Assembly (NCBI RefSeq): GCF_008831285.2
Contig: NC_045139.1
Span: 14,676,354-14,740,353 of the forward strand
DNA: 64,000 nucleotides
Direction of reading: 5' to 3'
DNA from: Nymphaea colorata
Taxonomy: Eukaryota > Streptophyta > Magnoliopsida > Nymphaeales > Nymphaeaceae
Made by a program: the position numbers and the translations under genes. Numbering within the stretch: position 1 is the stretch's first letter; each line of letters opens with the position of its first letter. This document shows positions 1 through 11,385 of the stretch, in pieces. The notes under the pieces were generated by a model. The model saw only the letters and a program-made list of their open reading frames with translations, did no database searches and had not been told where the DNA came from.

Positions 1-651
1 TAAAATGGAAATGTAAGTGACTCGTACGATGCTAGATGAGGTGGTGATGCATGTATTGTACGCTCTCGGCAGCAGTAGTGGCTGTGGATGATGAACTTAT
101 GACATCGATATTGGTTGCAAGTGGATGTGATCTTGCTGATGTGAATAGTAATATTGGTGACAGCACGAAGTGGTACAAGATTGATGTTTCTGGTGGAGAT
201 TCATGTGAAATTGGTATTTGTCAAAGTTGGTAATGGTTGTCCCACGGAACTTGAAAGTTCTGGTTCACATTTATGAAGTCGCTGTGTACGTTTACATGGG
301 CGAACGGTCTCGTTGACGGAGATGAACGCAGAATGTGCGGTCATATTGATAATAATGATCTGTTAAAGAAATATCCTTAGGGTAAGGGTTGGAGGAAAAG
401 AGGATATTTTGTCTGGAAATGTCTTGGCATGAAAAACTTTTGTTGAAGCAATAATTTCCATGACGGCAGGAACTGTCGAGCAACCTTTTGTAGACACACT
501 TGGGCTGATTAACGAACGGAAATTTCTTTTTACTGATCTTAGCTTGTTTGAGCAGGAATATTTTGCTCTCCCATGATAACGTACATCCATTGATCTATGT
601 GCAGTGGGGATCGAGAACCTCCTAGTGATGCTGTCAGTCTTCATGCAATGA
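1..651. other. Unassigned sequence, no gene seen
   Basis: Only short open frames (about 60 to 100 codons) occur, on both strands, with no recognisable domain or splice pattern. I see no gene here. Confidence 0.5.
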
Positions 652-1024
652 TCTCTGTCAGATACTGCCACCTTTTAGCCGCCGAAAGAAGTTTTTCAGA
701 CCGCACCAATCTCTGGTTCTTAGTTGGGAGGTGCAATTCAGTCATTTTGAGTAGTACCCTTATTTGGTCGCTCTCAGATATTGCCACCTTTCAAGCGCCG
801 AATATCATTCATTTACTGATGCAAGAAAGAAGATTTTCAGGCGGCACCAGTCTCTGGTTCTTAGTTCGGAGGTGCAATTCAGTCATTTTTAGTAGTACCC
901 TTATTTGGTCGCTCTCAGATATTGCAACCTTTCAAGCGCCGTATCATTCATTTACTGATGCAAGAAAGAAGATTTTCAGGCGGCACCAGTCTCTGGTTCT
1001 TAGTTGGAAGGTGCAATTCAGTCA
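652..1024 (+). repeat. Tandem repeat, ~141-bp unit, about 2.7 copies
   Basis: Three adjacent copies begin near 652, 771 and 912. The shared words 'gtgcaattca' fall at 731, 872 and 1011, giving spacings of 141 and 139 bp. The first copy lacks about 21 bp present in the other two. Copies two and three are nearly identical, which suggests a recent duplication. A plus-strand frame of 143 codons (597-1028) stays open across the array because the unit is close to 47 codons. The peptide is not recognised and is probably not a real protein. Confidence 0.9.
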
Positions 1025-3212
1025 ATGAACTGTAAAATTCTATGAAACTGCCGTCCAGAAATATCACGTGCAGCCACAACTGAAACCCACAGCAAAATGT
1101 TCACATGGTTTTTGACTCGTGAAATGGAGTACTTGTGTTGTTGCTGGGACCTTGTTTTGGTCGTGAAGGTGTATTGGCACACACGAGCGTCAAAGTTGCA
1201 GAATCACAGCCTAAATCCCGAAAGAATAACAAGAGGAATTAGCGGCAAAAGGCAAATCCACTGCAATTATTTTGACAAACCAGTGAGAGGTGGGGAAGGA
1301 GGAGCATTAAGAGGGCAGCTTATGGAATAAGTGAATGAATAAGTTGGAACCTTGATAACATCGGTCCATCAATATATGCAACGTGATCTCTATCAGCCTG
1401 AATGCGTCGGCTGATTCTTTTGGCTCTTGAACAAGTCTAGCTAGACCCATTGGAGCTTGCTCATTGAGGATGGAAACTTGTTCGAGGAGCTTCGGCAAGG
1501 AGTCCTGCACATGTTCGGTTCTGAGCTCAATTATCATAAATGGACGGACTTGTGAGAAAATTTTACTTTCGGTAAGGAGCTAGAAGCCAAGACTCCCCCG
1601 GTGATGCCCATAGGAAGTCCGACCACAAACTGCCCATCTACCAGTCACTGGTCCAACCAGCCATTACCATTTCCAAGCCCCTTGAAATGAGAAGTTTTTT
1701 GTTCTTAGAGCATTTTTTCCAATATGTAGTGACACATTAGCATCCAATATCAGAACTTCTCCTATAAAAACCCGACACGAACACCATACGATCCGATGTA
1801 TTTGCTGATGCGAGCCAATACTGACGAAGATTGCCTCTGCATAAACCTTATCATCTAAGTAGTACAGTAACGTCCTTGATTGGCCAAAAGTTATGAATGT
1901 CTGAAAGTTAAACTGCAGCTGCACGTCCGGCAGCCATGGCTGGGGCTTGGTCTCACTTTGCCAACCTCTTTTTAAGTTTTGGTGCTTATCCATTTACTGC
2001 TAGTTCGCATTTAGAGAGCCTTATGGTGGGTCGAAAGTTGTGCATGGCAAGGTAGAATAACCCATGCCTACCGAGCCCACTTTGCGTATTGAGAAGGCCG
2101 TCACCTTAAATGGTGTGCTCGCCGGAATCGTCTCCAATCTTCACCCTCCATTTTGCAGCGGCACAGCGAAGCTGGGACCCGTCGTGGCCCCATTTAGTGA
2201 GCCCTGCTATTGTCAGATCCATGGTGTACACTGTACAGGTCTGGTCTCCATGGACAAGTTTGAACGTAGAAATGGAAAATAGTCATGTGATGCCATGAAG
2301 AAGTTCTGCATTGTTATTGATAGATATTTCTGTTTATCTGTTCATTTATTTAATTATTTATTTATTCTTGGAAAGGAAATGAAGGAAAAAAAAAAAAAAA
2401 GTCAGAGCTGAAACCTGGGGATATTCCAATTACCAAAGTTTGATGCCTTTAGAATAGTATAATATTGGCAACTTGTGTTGTTGCTTAGATATGTTCGTTA
2501 TTATTGAAGACATCATCTTATCATCTTAACGAATGAACGTCAGACACTTTTCACGGTAAACGCTTCCTTTTGGCTTTATCCATTAAAAAAAAAAAAGCGT
2601 AAGGTTCTCAGGGGGTTGGGTCATTTGCAGACCCGAGTTTGGACCCGTTTAATTTGACGTGGTGAAGAAAATGGGATCCAGTTGCAGTCTTAGGTTCGGA
2701 TTCAATTCAAGATCCAACAAAGGACTCTGCTTGATTATGTAAGATCTTAAGCTACCCGGACTGGAAAAACAGGAGGTGGATCCGATTTGATCGAATCTGA
2801 TACTATTGGATCGGGTAACCAAGCCTGAACTGTTTCTATCCCGGACGATGGACGGAAGAAGCCACTAAGCTCTGCAATTCTCATTTAATTGTTGCATCTA
2901 AAAAGGTTTCAAAATGGTCTTCTTAAGTTTCTTCAATGTCACGAGATTTTATTCTTCAATTTCACGAGACTTTATGTTGTCCGGCGACGCTACCAAGTCT
3001 CAGGCCCTGGCGTTTTGCCCCAGTTATAGACTAAAAGACAAAAATCTGCCGTTAAAAAAGGGTTGGTCAATCTCTAGTTTTCAATATAGCAGGTCCCTTA
3101 ACCTGCCACGAGTACGGCTGTCTGTCAAACAGTTCAAAATTATGATATAAATGTCACTTGAACTCTAATAATATTTATTTTGCCAAGTTTAATAAAGTTG
3201 GTAGGTTGTTTA

Positions 3213-3249
<37 letters not shown>

Positions 3250-4741
3250 GACAGTGATTGTCAACAAGTTGATCGTGCGTTTGAAAATATAAAACTAACG
3301 CAAAAATAGTAAGGATTTTTTTTTAAATGCCTTTGATTTAAAGAAAAATTACATGGTTTCTAAAAATATATAAGAACGATGATCTTAAAGAAAAATCATC
3401 ATTTATATAATCAGATACACTATGATCGTCGACATGCAATAACAGGCCCAGCACCCGCATTGCACCTTTAATTGTGGCCCTCTGTTTCCATTTTCTCTAA
3501 TATTTTAAATTACAACGACGATTCTTAACAGTCAGAAAAAAATGCACCAAGCGAGAGCATGTCTTTTGAATATTGAATTAAGTTGTGCTCACAATGAAGA
3601 TGCTCAATTTAAAGCACGCATTTTCAACAAAAAAAAAATCGAGGAAAAAATAACACTTACGAACTATTTCAACTATTTAAGGGAAAAAAAGAACAAAGAA
3701 AGCCCTTCGTTTTTAAGCAATCCTTAAAAGGGAGAATAAGGACTCGTCAATAAAGAAAACTCAAATAATCAAACTAACATCTCAATTATCTCCTTGATAC
3801 TGGCCTGGCCTGCCCCAGTCCAATTAGAATAAAAAAATATATATAATTTAATATTTAAATATTATTAATTATGAAAATATAAAATTAAATATATTTATAT
3901 TTAAATAAAATAATATTAAAAATAAGCTATAGGCCCATTATATCAAGCACTCAATTTTAAAGCTTCACGCCAAGTAAAAGCCGAGTAATGGGTACGAGTC
4001 TGGTGCAGTACCACCTCTAAGATGTTCATGCCAAAATGAATTTAAAATTGATTGGATACAATTTTTAATACCAAATTCGATCCGATTATATATTTAAATT
4101 TCAAGTTAGTTTTTATATCCGACTGACTTAAGGGTGGTTCGATCAAATATATTCTATCTAAACCAGATCCATTGAGGTGATTAAGTTGACCCGAATACTT
4201 GCCTCGAAGGCAAAGTCATATCAATAAAATTTAATTAGTGTTGTCAAGTATCGGATTGCACCCGCCAATAAGCATCATGGCTGACACAAGTCTATAATTT
4301 TTTATTATTTATTTATTTTACTTTAGTTTTAAAACTTCACGTCATTTTTTTAATTAAAAAATAAAAATATAAGCCAATACAGGCCGATGCGTACGTTTAG
4401 TATCTGTACAATTTAATATTTTTCTAGATGGAGCGTTCTAAATTAAAATAAAAAATACAAGAAATTACAATTAAATGCTCAAGTTTTCTCCATAATTTCA
4501 TTAAGGCTCCCAATTTTTTGCAAGTTCTGTTTTTGGAGAATGGAGAACTTACATCTATTATTGAACTTATGAACATCAGGTGACGTAACAATCTCATCTT
4601 TTTCTTTTTTTATTGAGAGTGAACGGTCAAAATACAAAATCTCACATTTTTTTCAACTGAGCAGGTTTCAAAAGTAAATGGTAAAAATGTGGACAGATTT
4701 TATGAAATTGTAGAGAAAATGATTGGCTGGTTCATGCGTTC
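1025..4741. other. Intergenic, degenerate; no gene supported
   Basis: Minus-strand frames at 1307-1537 and 1664-1993 and a plus-strand frame at 2064-2282 have a somewhat protein-like composition, but I cannot match them to a family and no exon chain links them. A run of about 15 A residues near 2388, GGATC-rich stretches (2680-2830) and an AT-rich block (3820-3920) look like decayed mobile-element debris. A (TA)n tract lies at about 3217-3245. Confidence 0.5.
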
Positions 4742-4945
4742 ATTACCAAGAGCAGAACCAAAAAATTTTTATAAGGGAATCGAATTAAAGTTTCTAAATT
4801 TTTACATGGACTAAAACATCAATTTTCAAAAAAAATTTATATAAGACAAGTAAATTTTTTTAAAATATACATGTAACTTAAAAAAAAAATTTGAGGTGGA
4901 GGCCAAAGCCCATGCGAGCCCCCTAGCTCCCCCTATACTGGTAAG
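4742..4945. repeat. Relic of a dispersed repeat family
   Basis: The stretch starts with an 'agaaccaaaaaattttta'-like end and finishes in a GC-richer tail with 'aaagcccatgcgagccccctag'-like wording. The same arrangement, an A/T-rich left end and a right end rich in cc/gg words, recurs in DMC1 introns near 13155-13315 and 16838-16990. This layout is common for short non-autonomous plant elements. The family is not identified. Confidence 0.35.
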
Positions 4946-5689
4946 TCTTTGATTTATATTTTATGGGTGCAAAAGCATGCTATAATCTCACATTATAATT
5001 CCGAAGCACGAGCAATTGAGCCGTTCAATTGAAATACTTTTATCATTAAGTAAAATTAAGAATATATATGTGTATATAATTTCTCTAAAAAAACAGACTA
5101 ATATCGATACTTAGCGAAGAACATTGAGTATGAACATCTTTACATGACTTTTTTTAAAAAATAAAATGAAAATTAAACCCTTTCCACTGTCCACAAGGAA
5201 AGAAGAAGGAATCGATGAGAACTTTTTTAATCGTGAACTGTTATTTAACGGTTTCAAGTCTCAGGCATTGCATCGTGCAGGGATTGTGTTAGAATTCTAA
5301 AATGATTTTAACACATGGCAGCCAAATAAATAAATGGCTTGTTTTTTGAAAAATTCCAAAGTCAGGAAGATCTGCTTGCTTTGTCTCACTAAACATAATT
5401 TTCTTTAGACGGATAAGGACAACCCGCGTTCTGGAAATCTAAATAACACGAGAAGAAGAAAAAATAACAATACTTGCCCTTTGCAGGTGAGCCACTAAAA
5501 CGTAGTTCCACGCCATGTCCATTCCGGGCCCGAAACTTACGGGTGAATTAGGGGTGTTTTGGCCAATCAGGTTCTTCGGGTCTTGGGCCCACCATCTTCC
5601 TGCACCAAACCGCTCCCCCTGAGATCGGTGTACAAAAACCCACAGAGATGCTCCGTTCTTTCGTCCATTGGTGATCTGCCCCCTCTTCT

Positions 5690-5760
5690 TCTTCCTTTCT
5701 TGCGCTTCGTCTCTCTCTGTCTCTGTTTCTCTCTCTCTATCGCTCGCTCGGCTTGAAAAG
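5690..5760 (+). promoter_or_regulatory. CT-rich leader of the DUF3700 gene
   Basis: Directly before the ATG at 5761 lies a pyrimidine-rich stretch of TCT and CTC runs, typical of plant 5' leaders and core promoters (Y-patch). A GGGCCCA word, like TCP/site II elements, lies upstream near 5586. No clear TATA box is visible. Confidence 0.45.
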
Positions 5761-8700
5761 ATGTTGGCGGTGTTCGAGGAATCGGTGGCGAAGAGCCCAC
5801 AGGAGCTCAAGAGCCCAGTCTCTGATGACGCCTCCCTGAAGAACGGCAGGGCTCTGATCGACTATTTCGCTTCCAATGCAAACGGAAGCGTCGCCATTAA
5901 TCTCGGCAGCTCTGGCTCCCTGGCCTACAGCACCGATCGGCAGAACCCTCTTCTCCCCAGGTCCAATTTTCTGAGACGAACGAATCTCAACCGCTTTTCC
6001 TGCTTCTTCTTCTTTTTTAAGTTGTGATTTAGACATGTTTCTGTTTCCGATTAATCCGTTCTGATCGATGATCTTTAATAAAATTGAACGTAAATGGTGA
6101 AATCCACGAAGTAAATTGTAGTTTTTATAGTTGGTTATGGATCCTTTCCTGGGAGAGGACGTGTATTTCAGAATTCTGGTTCTCTGTAAGGGCATTTTTG
6201 ATCCCGTGCTTCTTCCTGGAATTTTTTTATTTCGTCGATAAATGCAAGAAAATCGAGATCATAGGATGGCAGCGGTGATGTCCATGGTTGTTAACTGTTT
6301 ACAGTTCAAGATTAAAACCGAAAGTCAGCGACCAGATCTTTCTTATAGTTTAAACTTGATCTTATTCATATTTGAGATCTGGTTTCATGTTCTTTCCCTT
6401 CTTCTTTCTTTAAGATGAAGATTTACGATATTGAGAAGCGCCCATTTGTTTATGGCTACTTGTAAATTTCCCGGGAGAATTCCATACTATACGTTTTCTG
6501 TTTTCTTTTTTTTTTTCTTTTTTTTTTCTTTGGAAGTATCTGCAATTTACTTTAGAACTTTGGGTGCTTGATATGGTTGATGAAAATGATGTTTATCTCT
6601 GCTCGTTTCTGTTACATAAGCCTAAAGACTTACCGTTTTTTCCGGTTATACAGGATGTTCGCTGTGGTGGACGACATATATTGCTTGTTTGAGGGTCATC
6701 TTGATAACATTACGCTTATGAAGCAGCAGTATGGATTGAGCAAGACTGCTAATGAAGTAGGCATAGTTATTGAAGCTTATAGGACCCTAAGAGATAGGGG
6801 TCCTTATCCTGCAGACCAAGTTGTCAGAGATCTTCATGGGAAATATGCTTTTGTCATCTTTGATGCCTCCACCAAAACTTCCTTCATCGCTCTGGTATAT
6901 AATTTTCTTTCGGTGCATGCAGTATGAGATGTAGGTCCTTCCTTTTGTTCGTTTTAGCTTTATGCATACGTGCTTCTGTATCTTTTTTATCTAATTCAAG
7001 TTAAGTAGCTTCTGAATGTGAGAACTTGTTGAATGGACTTATTTGACATTGTTTGTTTCTCTGTCTTATGTGGCTCCAGATATTACATTCTTTTGTTTCC
7101 TTTAGTTATTGCTTTTACTCAGATTTTCACAAGACTGTTTCTTTGTGCATACAAACTGACGGAAAATGAGCCAAATTTGGGTAATTCAGTTCTCATGAAA
7201 TGGTGGTTTGCAATACACATTGTGAAATGTATTGTGGAATGGGTTTGTATATTGCATATACATTGTGAAACAAGCTTATATTCTTTGCTGTTCTCATTCA
7301 CCTTTGTTCTTCCTGATACAATGCTGATTTCCTGTCTCCTACTCTGTGGTGGGGTTGTTGAACTCGACGTGCAGGGTCAAGCAATAAATTTTATTTGTAG
7401 AACTTAATTTCCCCACACTAAATTTTCTGGAAAAAAGGATCATTGACATAGTTGAGAAAATAATATTTTAGCAGAAAGCTGCTCATGGCATTGAATCCTT
7501 AGTTTAGATCATCTTGATTTAATGAATTTATTATCCAAATAGCATAACTACTGCTGCGTAGGATATTTCATAAGTTCAGTGTATGCTTATGGTGATTTTC
7601 TACTGCTTGAACTCCAAAGCCTTAATACATTCTTATTTCTGATCTTATGTTGTCCAAGTATCTATGGGATTTTTAGGAGCCAATCATATTAATGTGAGCT
7701 AAAGCACATTACGAACTTGGGAATTTTATTGTCAAGTAAATTATGTTCATTGCTTGGGAACTTTCCATGCTAACAGAAACTTTTTCATCAATCCCTAAAT
7801 TCCATGCACAAATTTGTGAGACTGGACCCAGAATATCTCTACTTCTGGTTGGATGCTTACTTAGTTACAGCCTATTTTGTAATCCCTTTTGCTTCATTTT
7901 GTGGCATACTTTGGAATTTTCCATGCTAATTAAAAATTTGTCTGATTTCGTACATTCTTTGGCCAAATTGATGAGACTGGGCCAGAAACATCTGTCGATC
8001 CAGTTGGACTGTAACTTCCTTCCTTTTTGTTCTTTCCCTTTACTTCATTTTATGATGGCATAGATCCAGTCCATTCATGTTGAGAGCAGTTCTTCATTTT
8101 TTAGTAGCCCTTAGACCAATTTGAAGACCCTTTCATATGTTTTCTGCTTTGGAAGTATCATGTCCTACAACTGAAAACTAGGACAACAGTTTTGAAGACC
8201 CTTTCATATGTTTTCTGCTCTAGAAGTATCATGTCCTACAACTGAAAACTAGGACAACAGTTTTGAAGACCCTTTCATATGTTTTCTGCTCTAGAAGTAT
8301 CATATCCTATAACTGAAAACTAGGACAACAGTTGATCTCTGTGTTATTGCTAAGAGACTTACTGGTGGAAGTCAACTAAGATAAGTGGGATGGTACATTT
8401 TAGTTACATTAAAGCCAACAGTTAAGTGACCATTAGATACTCATTTTAAACTATTCTTTCATTTTTTCAAAAGTTTCAGACTGCAGTTGCACGATGTGGA
8501 TCACTAGGATATTGTAGTCTTGGTTGTTATCTGCTGGGAGTGGCAGGCTTGGCCTTCTTTCCACCTACTCGACTTTTGTTACATTCCTCTAATAATCCAT
8601 CAGCTTTCAAATTAAGTTCCAAATTAGTCGATGCTGCCAGGGGGAGTGGCGATGCCATACGCAAAAAGGAAGAGACTCATAGAGTGGCAGAGCCCAATAG

Positions 8701-10825
8701 AGCTTTTGCACATTTTTGTTAATCCATGAATAGGATCAAACCTTATTCCATTCCATGGTATTTCCATGAGATTCCTCTTTCTTATTCTTAAGCAAGGCCC
8801 CGAGAGGGCTTGGTTGCTCCATGATTTATGTTTCATCTTTCTTTTCATTTGTTTTGAGAAACGATCACCCATCAGATTTCTAATTTATGTTATGTCTAGC
8901 TTTGTGCATGCCCTCGTAACACAAGTTCTTTTTCCTTCTCCATCCTTGTGATTCTCGCTTTTCTGGTAAAATCTTATATAGTTCTTATCGCATTTGGTTG
9001 GCATGTATTTCTGATTAGGGAATGAAGAAATCAGATGAGCTCTACAATTTAAGTGCTTTATTATGCAGACTCGTGTGAGAAAGCACCAGATTTACTGAGT
9101 TTAGATGTTACTTGTGAGTGTATTGGATAGAGATACCACACATATGTGGGTTCTTGAATCAATCTTGTTCCAGTTACTTTCTCCTAGAATTTGTAATAGA
9201 TATTTGAAACACTCCTTTTCTAGGGTTTTGTGGAGCACTACTTTTCCAACCTTCTGAACTTGCCAAAGCTGGAATGCCTGAGAATATACCATGTTTAATG
9301 GATTCTACTTGTATACCCGCATCAACTCTTTGTGTACTGACTCTTTTATGGAATTAGACGTGAACTTATCCTGGTCCTTTCTTTTGCCTTTTCCCCTAGA
9401 ACTAACTTAATTGGCCTTGATGGTTCATTTTTCTCCATTTCTTAATAGCAGTGCAGGTTGCATTTGATGTTCAGTGCTGCTCATAACCACAAAAAAGTTC
9501 TATTCATGAAAGCTACCCATGAAAGTAGCTAGATAGAATAGTTTCTTCTTACCAACTGACAGTGAAGGAACAAAATTTGGATAAAGTTTGCAATTCTTAT
9601 TTTTCAGTTTGTCATTCTGTTAACTTGATTATATGGTAATATCGTAAAGTACTTATGTGAGGGTACTTGTCCTTCAATTGAATTTGTTCTTGTGAGCTGG
9701 TGAACAGGTCAGCGACATAGAAAAGTAGGTCAGCATCAATTTGCTTTTCAAGGACCCAGATTGTGTTGCTGTTATCTCTTTCTAGTTAGGATGGGGGCCC
9801 AGACCTATTTGATGGTGTTCTAAAGATTCACTTGTGGAAGTGTAAATAGGTTATTTGTGAATTGCAGATAGTTATTGTAGTTTCAACTTTGAATTATTTG
9901 TCTCAGATATTGAGGTCAGATAGGTGGATGATCCTGTATTACACTTGATACAATCGTGTTGCCTTTGAATATCTCGTGTGGCTGCATCCTGTGGATATGG
10001 GTGTGCGAGTATCCAAGCCTGAGAGCCATAGGCTGCTTAGGCATGATCTGAGTGTGAATTCTACATTAGAATGGTCTATGAAGATTTATTATGTTATGCT
10101 GAAATTTTGTTGGGATGCTGACATTTTGTTAAATCTTCCATTTTTGTCAATGGTTCTTTTCTTTCATGCAACTTATTTTGCCTGTTTGCCATGAAAATGA
10201 CGTCTAACGTCTCAGGATGCGGATGGGAGTGTGCCATTCTTCTGGGGAACTGATTTGGAAGGTCGTCTTGTCTTCTGTGATGACTCTCAGCTCATCAAAA
10301 TGGGTTGTGGGAAATCTTTCGCACCGTTTCCAAAAGGTGAAAAATTGGGTCCAAGGATTTTTTACTTGTTCTGGCCAGTGTGACAGCTTTTATCAGTCAG
10401 GTCTAGTATTTGATTTGTGATCAAAACATGCACCAACCTGGTGTGACCTATTTGGGGCGGTCAAACAATGACCATGCGACTGTCCTCAATTGAGGCTACT
10501 CACGTGACATTTTGCGCCCACTCTGAGCTTAGAGATCTGAATCAAGTCGCCCTATATTTCTCTCTTTCTACCATGGTATTGTTACTGTTTATTGTATCGT
10601 GAGCGATTCACTTTGACTGTTTGGCCATTTCTGACAGGCTGTTTCTTCACCACCTCTGGAGGCTTGAAAAGTTTTGAGCACCCACTGAATGCGTTAAAGC
10701 CAATGCCCAGGGTGGACAGTCAAGGCCAGGTATGTGGTGCAACTTTCAAAGTAGACTCGTCGGTGAAGAAGGACACCGGCATGCCTCGAGTCGGTAGCGC
10801 AGCTAACTGGTCCTCACAGTTCTGA
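5761..10825 (+). CDS. Aluminium-induced / TSJT1-like protein (DUF3700, GATase-II fold)
   Basis: Four coding exons, 5761-5960, 6654-6894, 10216-10336 and 10638-10825, join in frame to 249 residues, the usual family length. All introns are GT-AG. Members of this plant family (Wali7, AILP1 and stem-specific TSJT1 relatives) have a class II glutamine-amidotransferase-like fold. They start Met-Leu instead of with the catalytic Cys, so enzyme activity is doubtful; they respond to aluminium, auxin, sugar or dark stress. Visible here: MLAVF start; the family signatures YGL (residues 93-95) and [13 protein letters not shown] (112-124); a [13 protein letters not shown] segment opening exon 3; and a C-terminal [13 protein letters not shown] tail. 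Intron 2 is about 3.3 kb and carries a 71-bp tandem repeat. The gene is convergent with DMC1, with 560 bp between the two stop codons. The family call is secure; the physiological role is inferred. Confidence 0.95.
8121..8333 (+). repeat. 71-bp tandem repeat, exactly three copies
   Basis: Copies start at 8121, 8192 and 8263 with the word 'ttgaagaccctttcatatg' and end with 'actaggacaacagt'. They differ at only a few bases. The array lies inside intron 2 of the DUF3700 gene, far from both splice sites, and probably arose by recent slippage or unequal exchange. Confidence 0.95.
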
Positions 10826-11385
10826 GCGTGGTTTCGCACCTTGAATGAAATCGGCGTCTTCATTACTATAGTTAATAGTCTTTTACCTCTCTTTGCCACA
10901 GTCTGCTTGGTGGTGCACCACACTGACCAAAAGCTGTCATCTGGACATTTTTTCTTGCCCTGACATGTTGTGTCTCCACTTTTAGTCTGTTTCTGCTCAT
11001 CTACGCCACGTTGTGCGGATAAACTACACTGCATGGATATCGACTTCAATAACAACCATGGTTTTATGAATTTCGTCTTTGGATAGTATGGTGTATGATC
11101 GATTCATTGCTAAAAGCTACTTATTTCACTACATAGGAAAGCAGCATGAAATCTTCACGCACGCTTGAACAGAATATACAGTAATCCCACTGACACCAAC
11201 TAAAGAGTCGACTAGCTGAACCGGTTTTGTTGTAATTTTCTTTTCATATGCAAATTTCCTGTCTAGCTAAAGTGGAAACAAACAGAAAACAAATACTACA
11301 AAGTTGCACATCATCATTTCTATCTCCGGGAATCTGGTGGTTAGCTGTCACCCACTGTTAGAAATGCAACTGTTTCTACCTGAAC
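10826..11385. other. Shared 3' region between two convergent genes
   Basis: This 560-bp gap separates the stop codon of the DUF3700 gene (plus strand) from that of DMC1 (minus strand). It should hold both 3' untranslated regions and polyadenylation sites. I see no further gene. Confidence 0.6.

Noticed and set aside
1307..1993. Minus-strand gene from two open frames
   Set aside because: The frames are short, separated by stops without good splice sites, and match no family I know.
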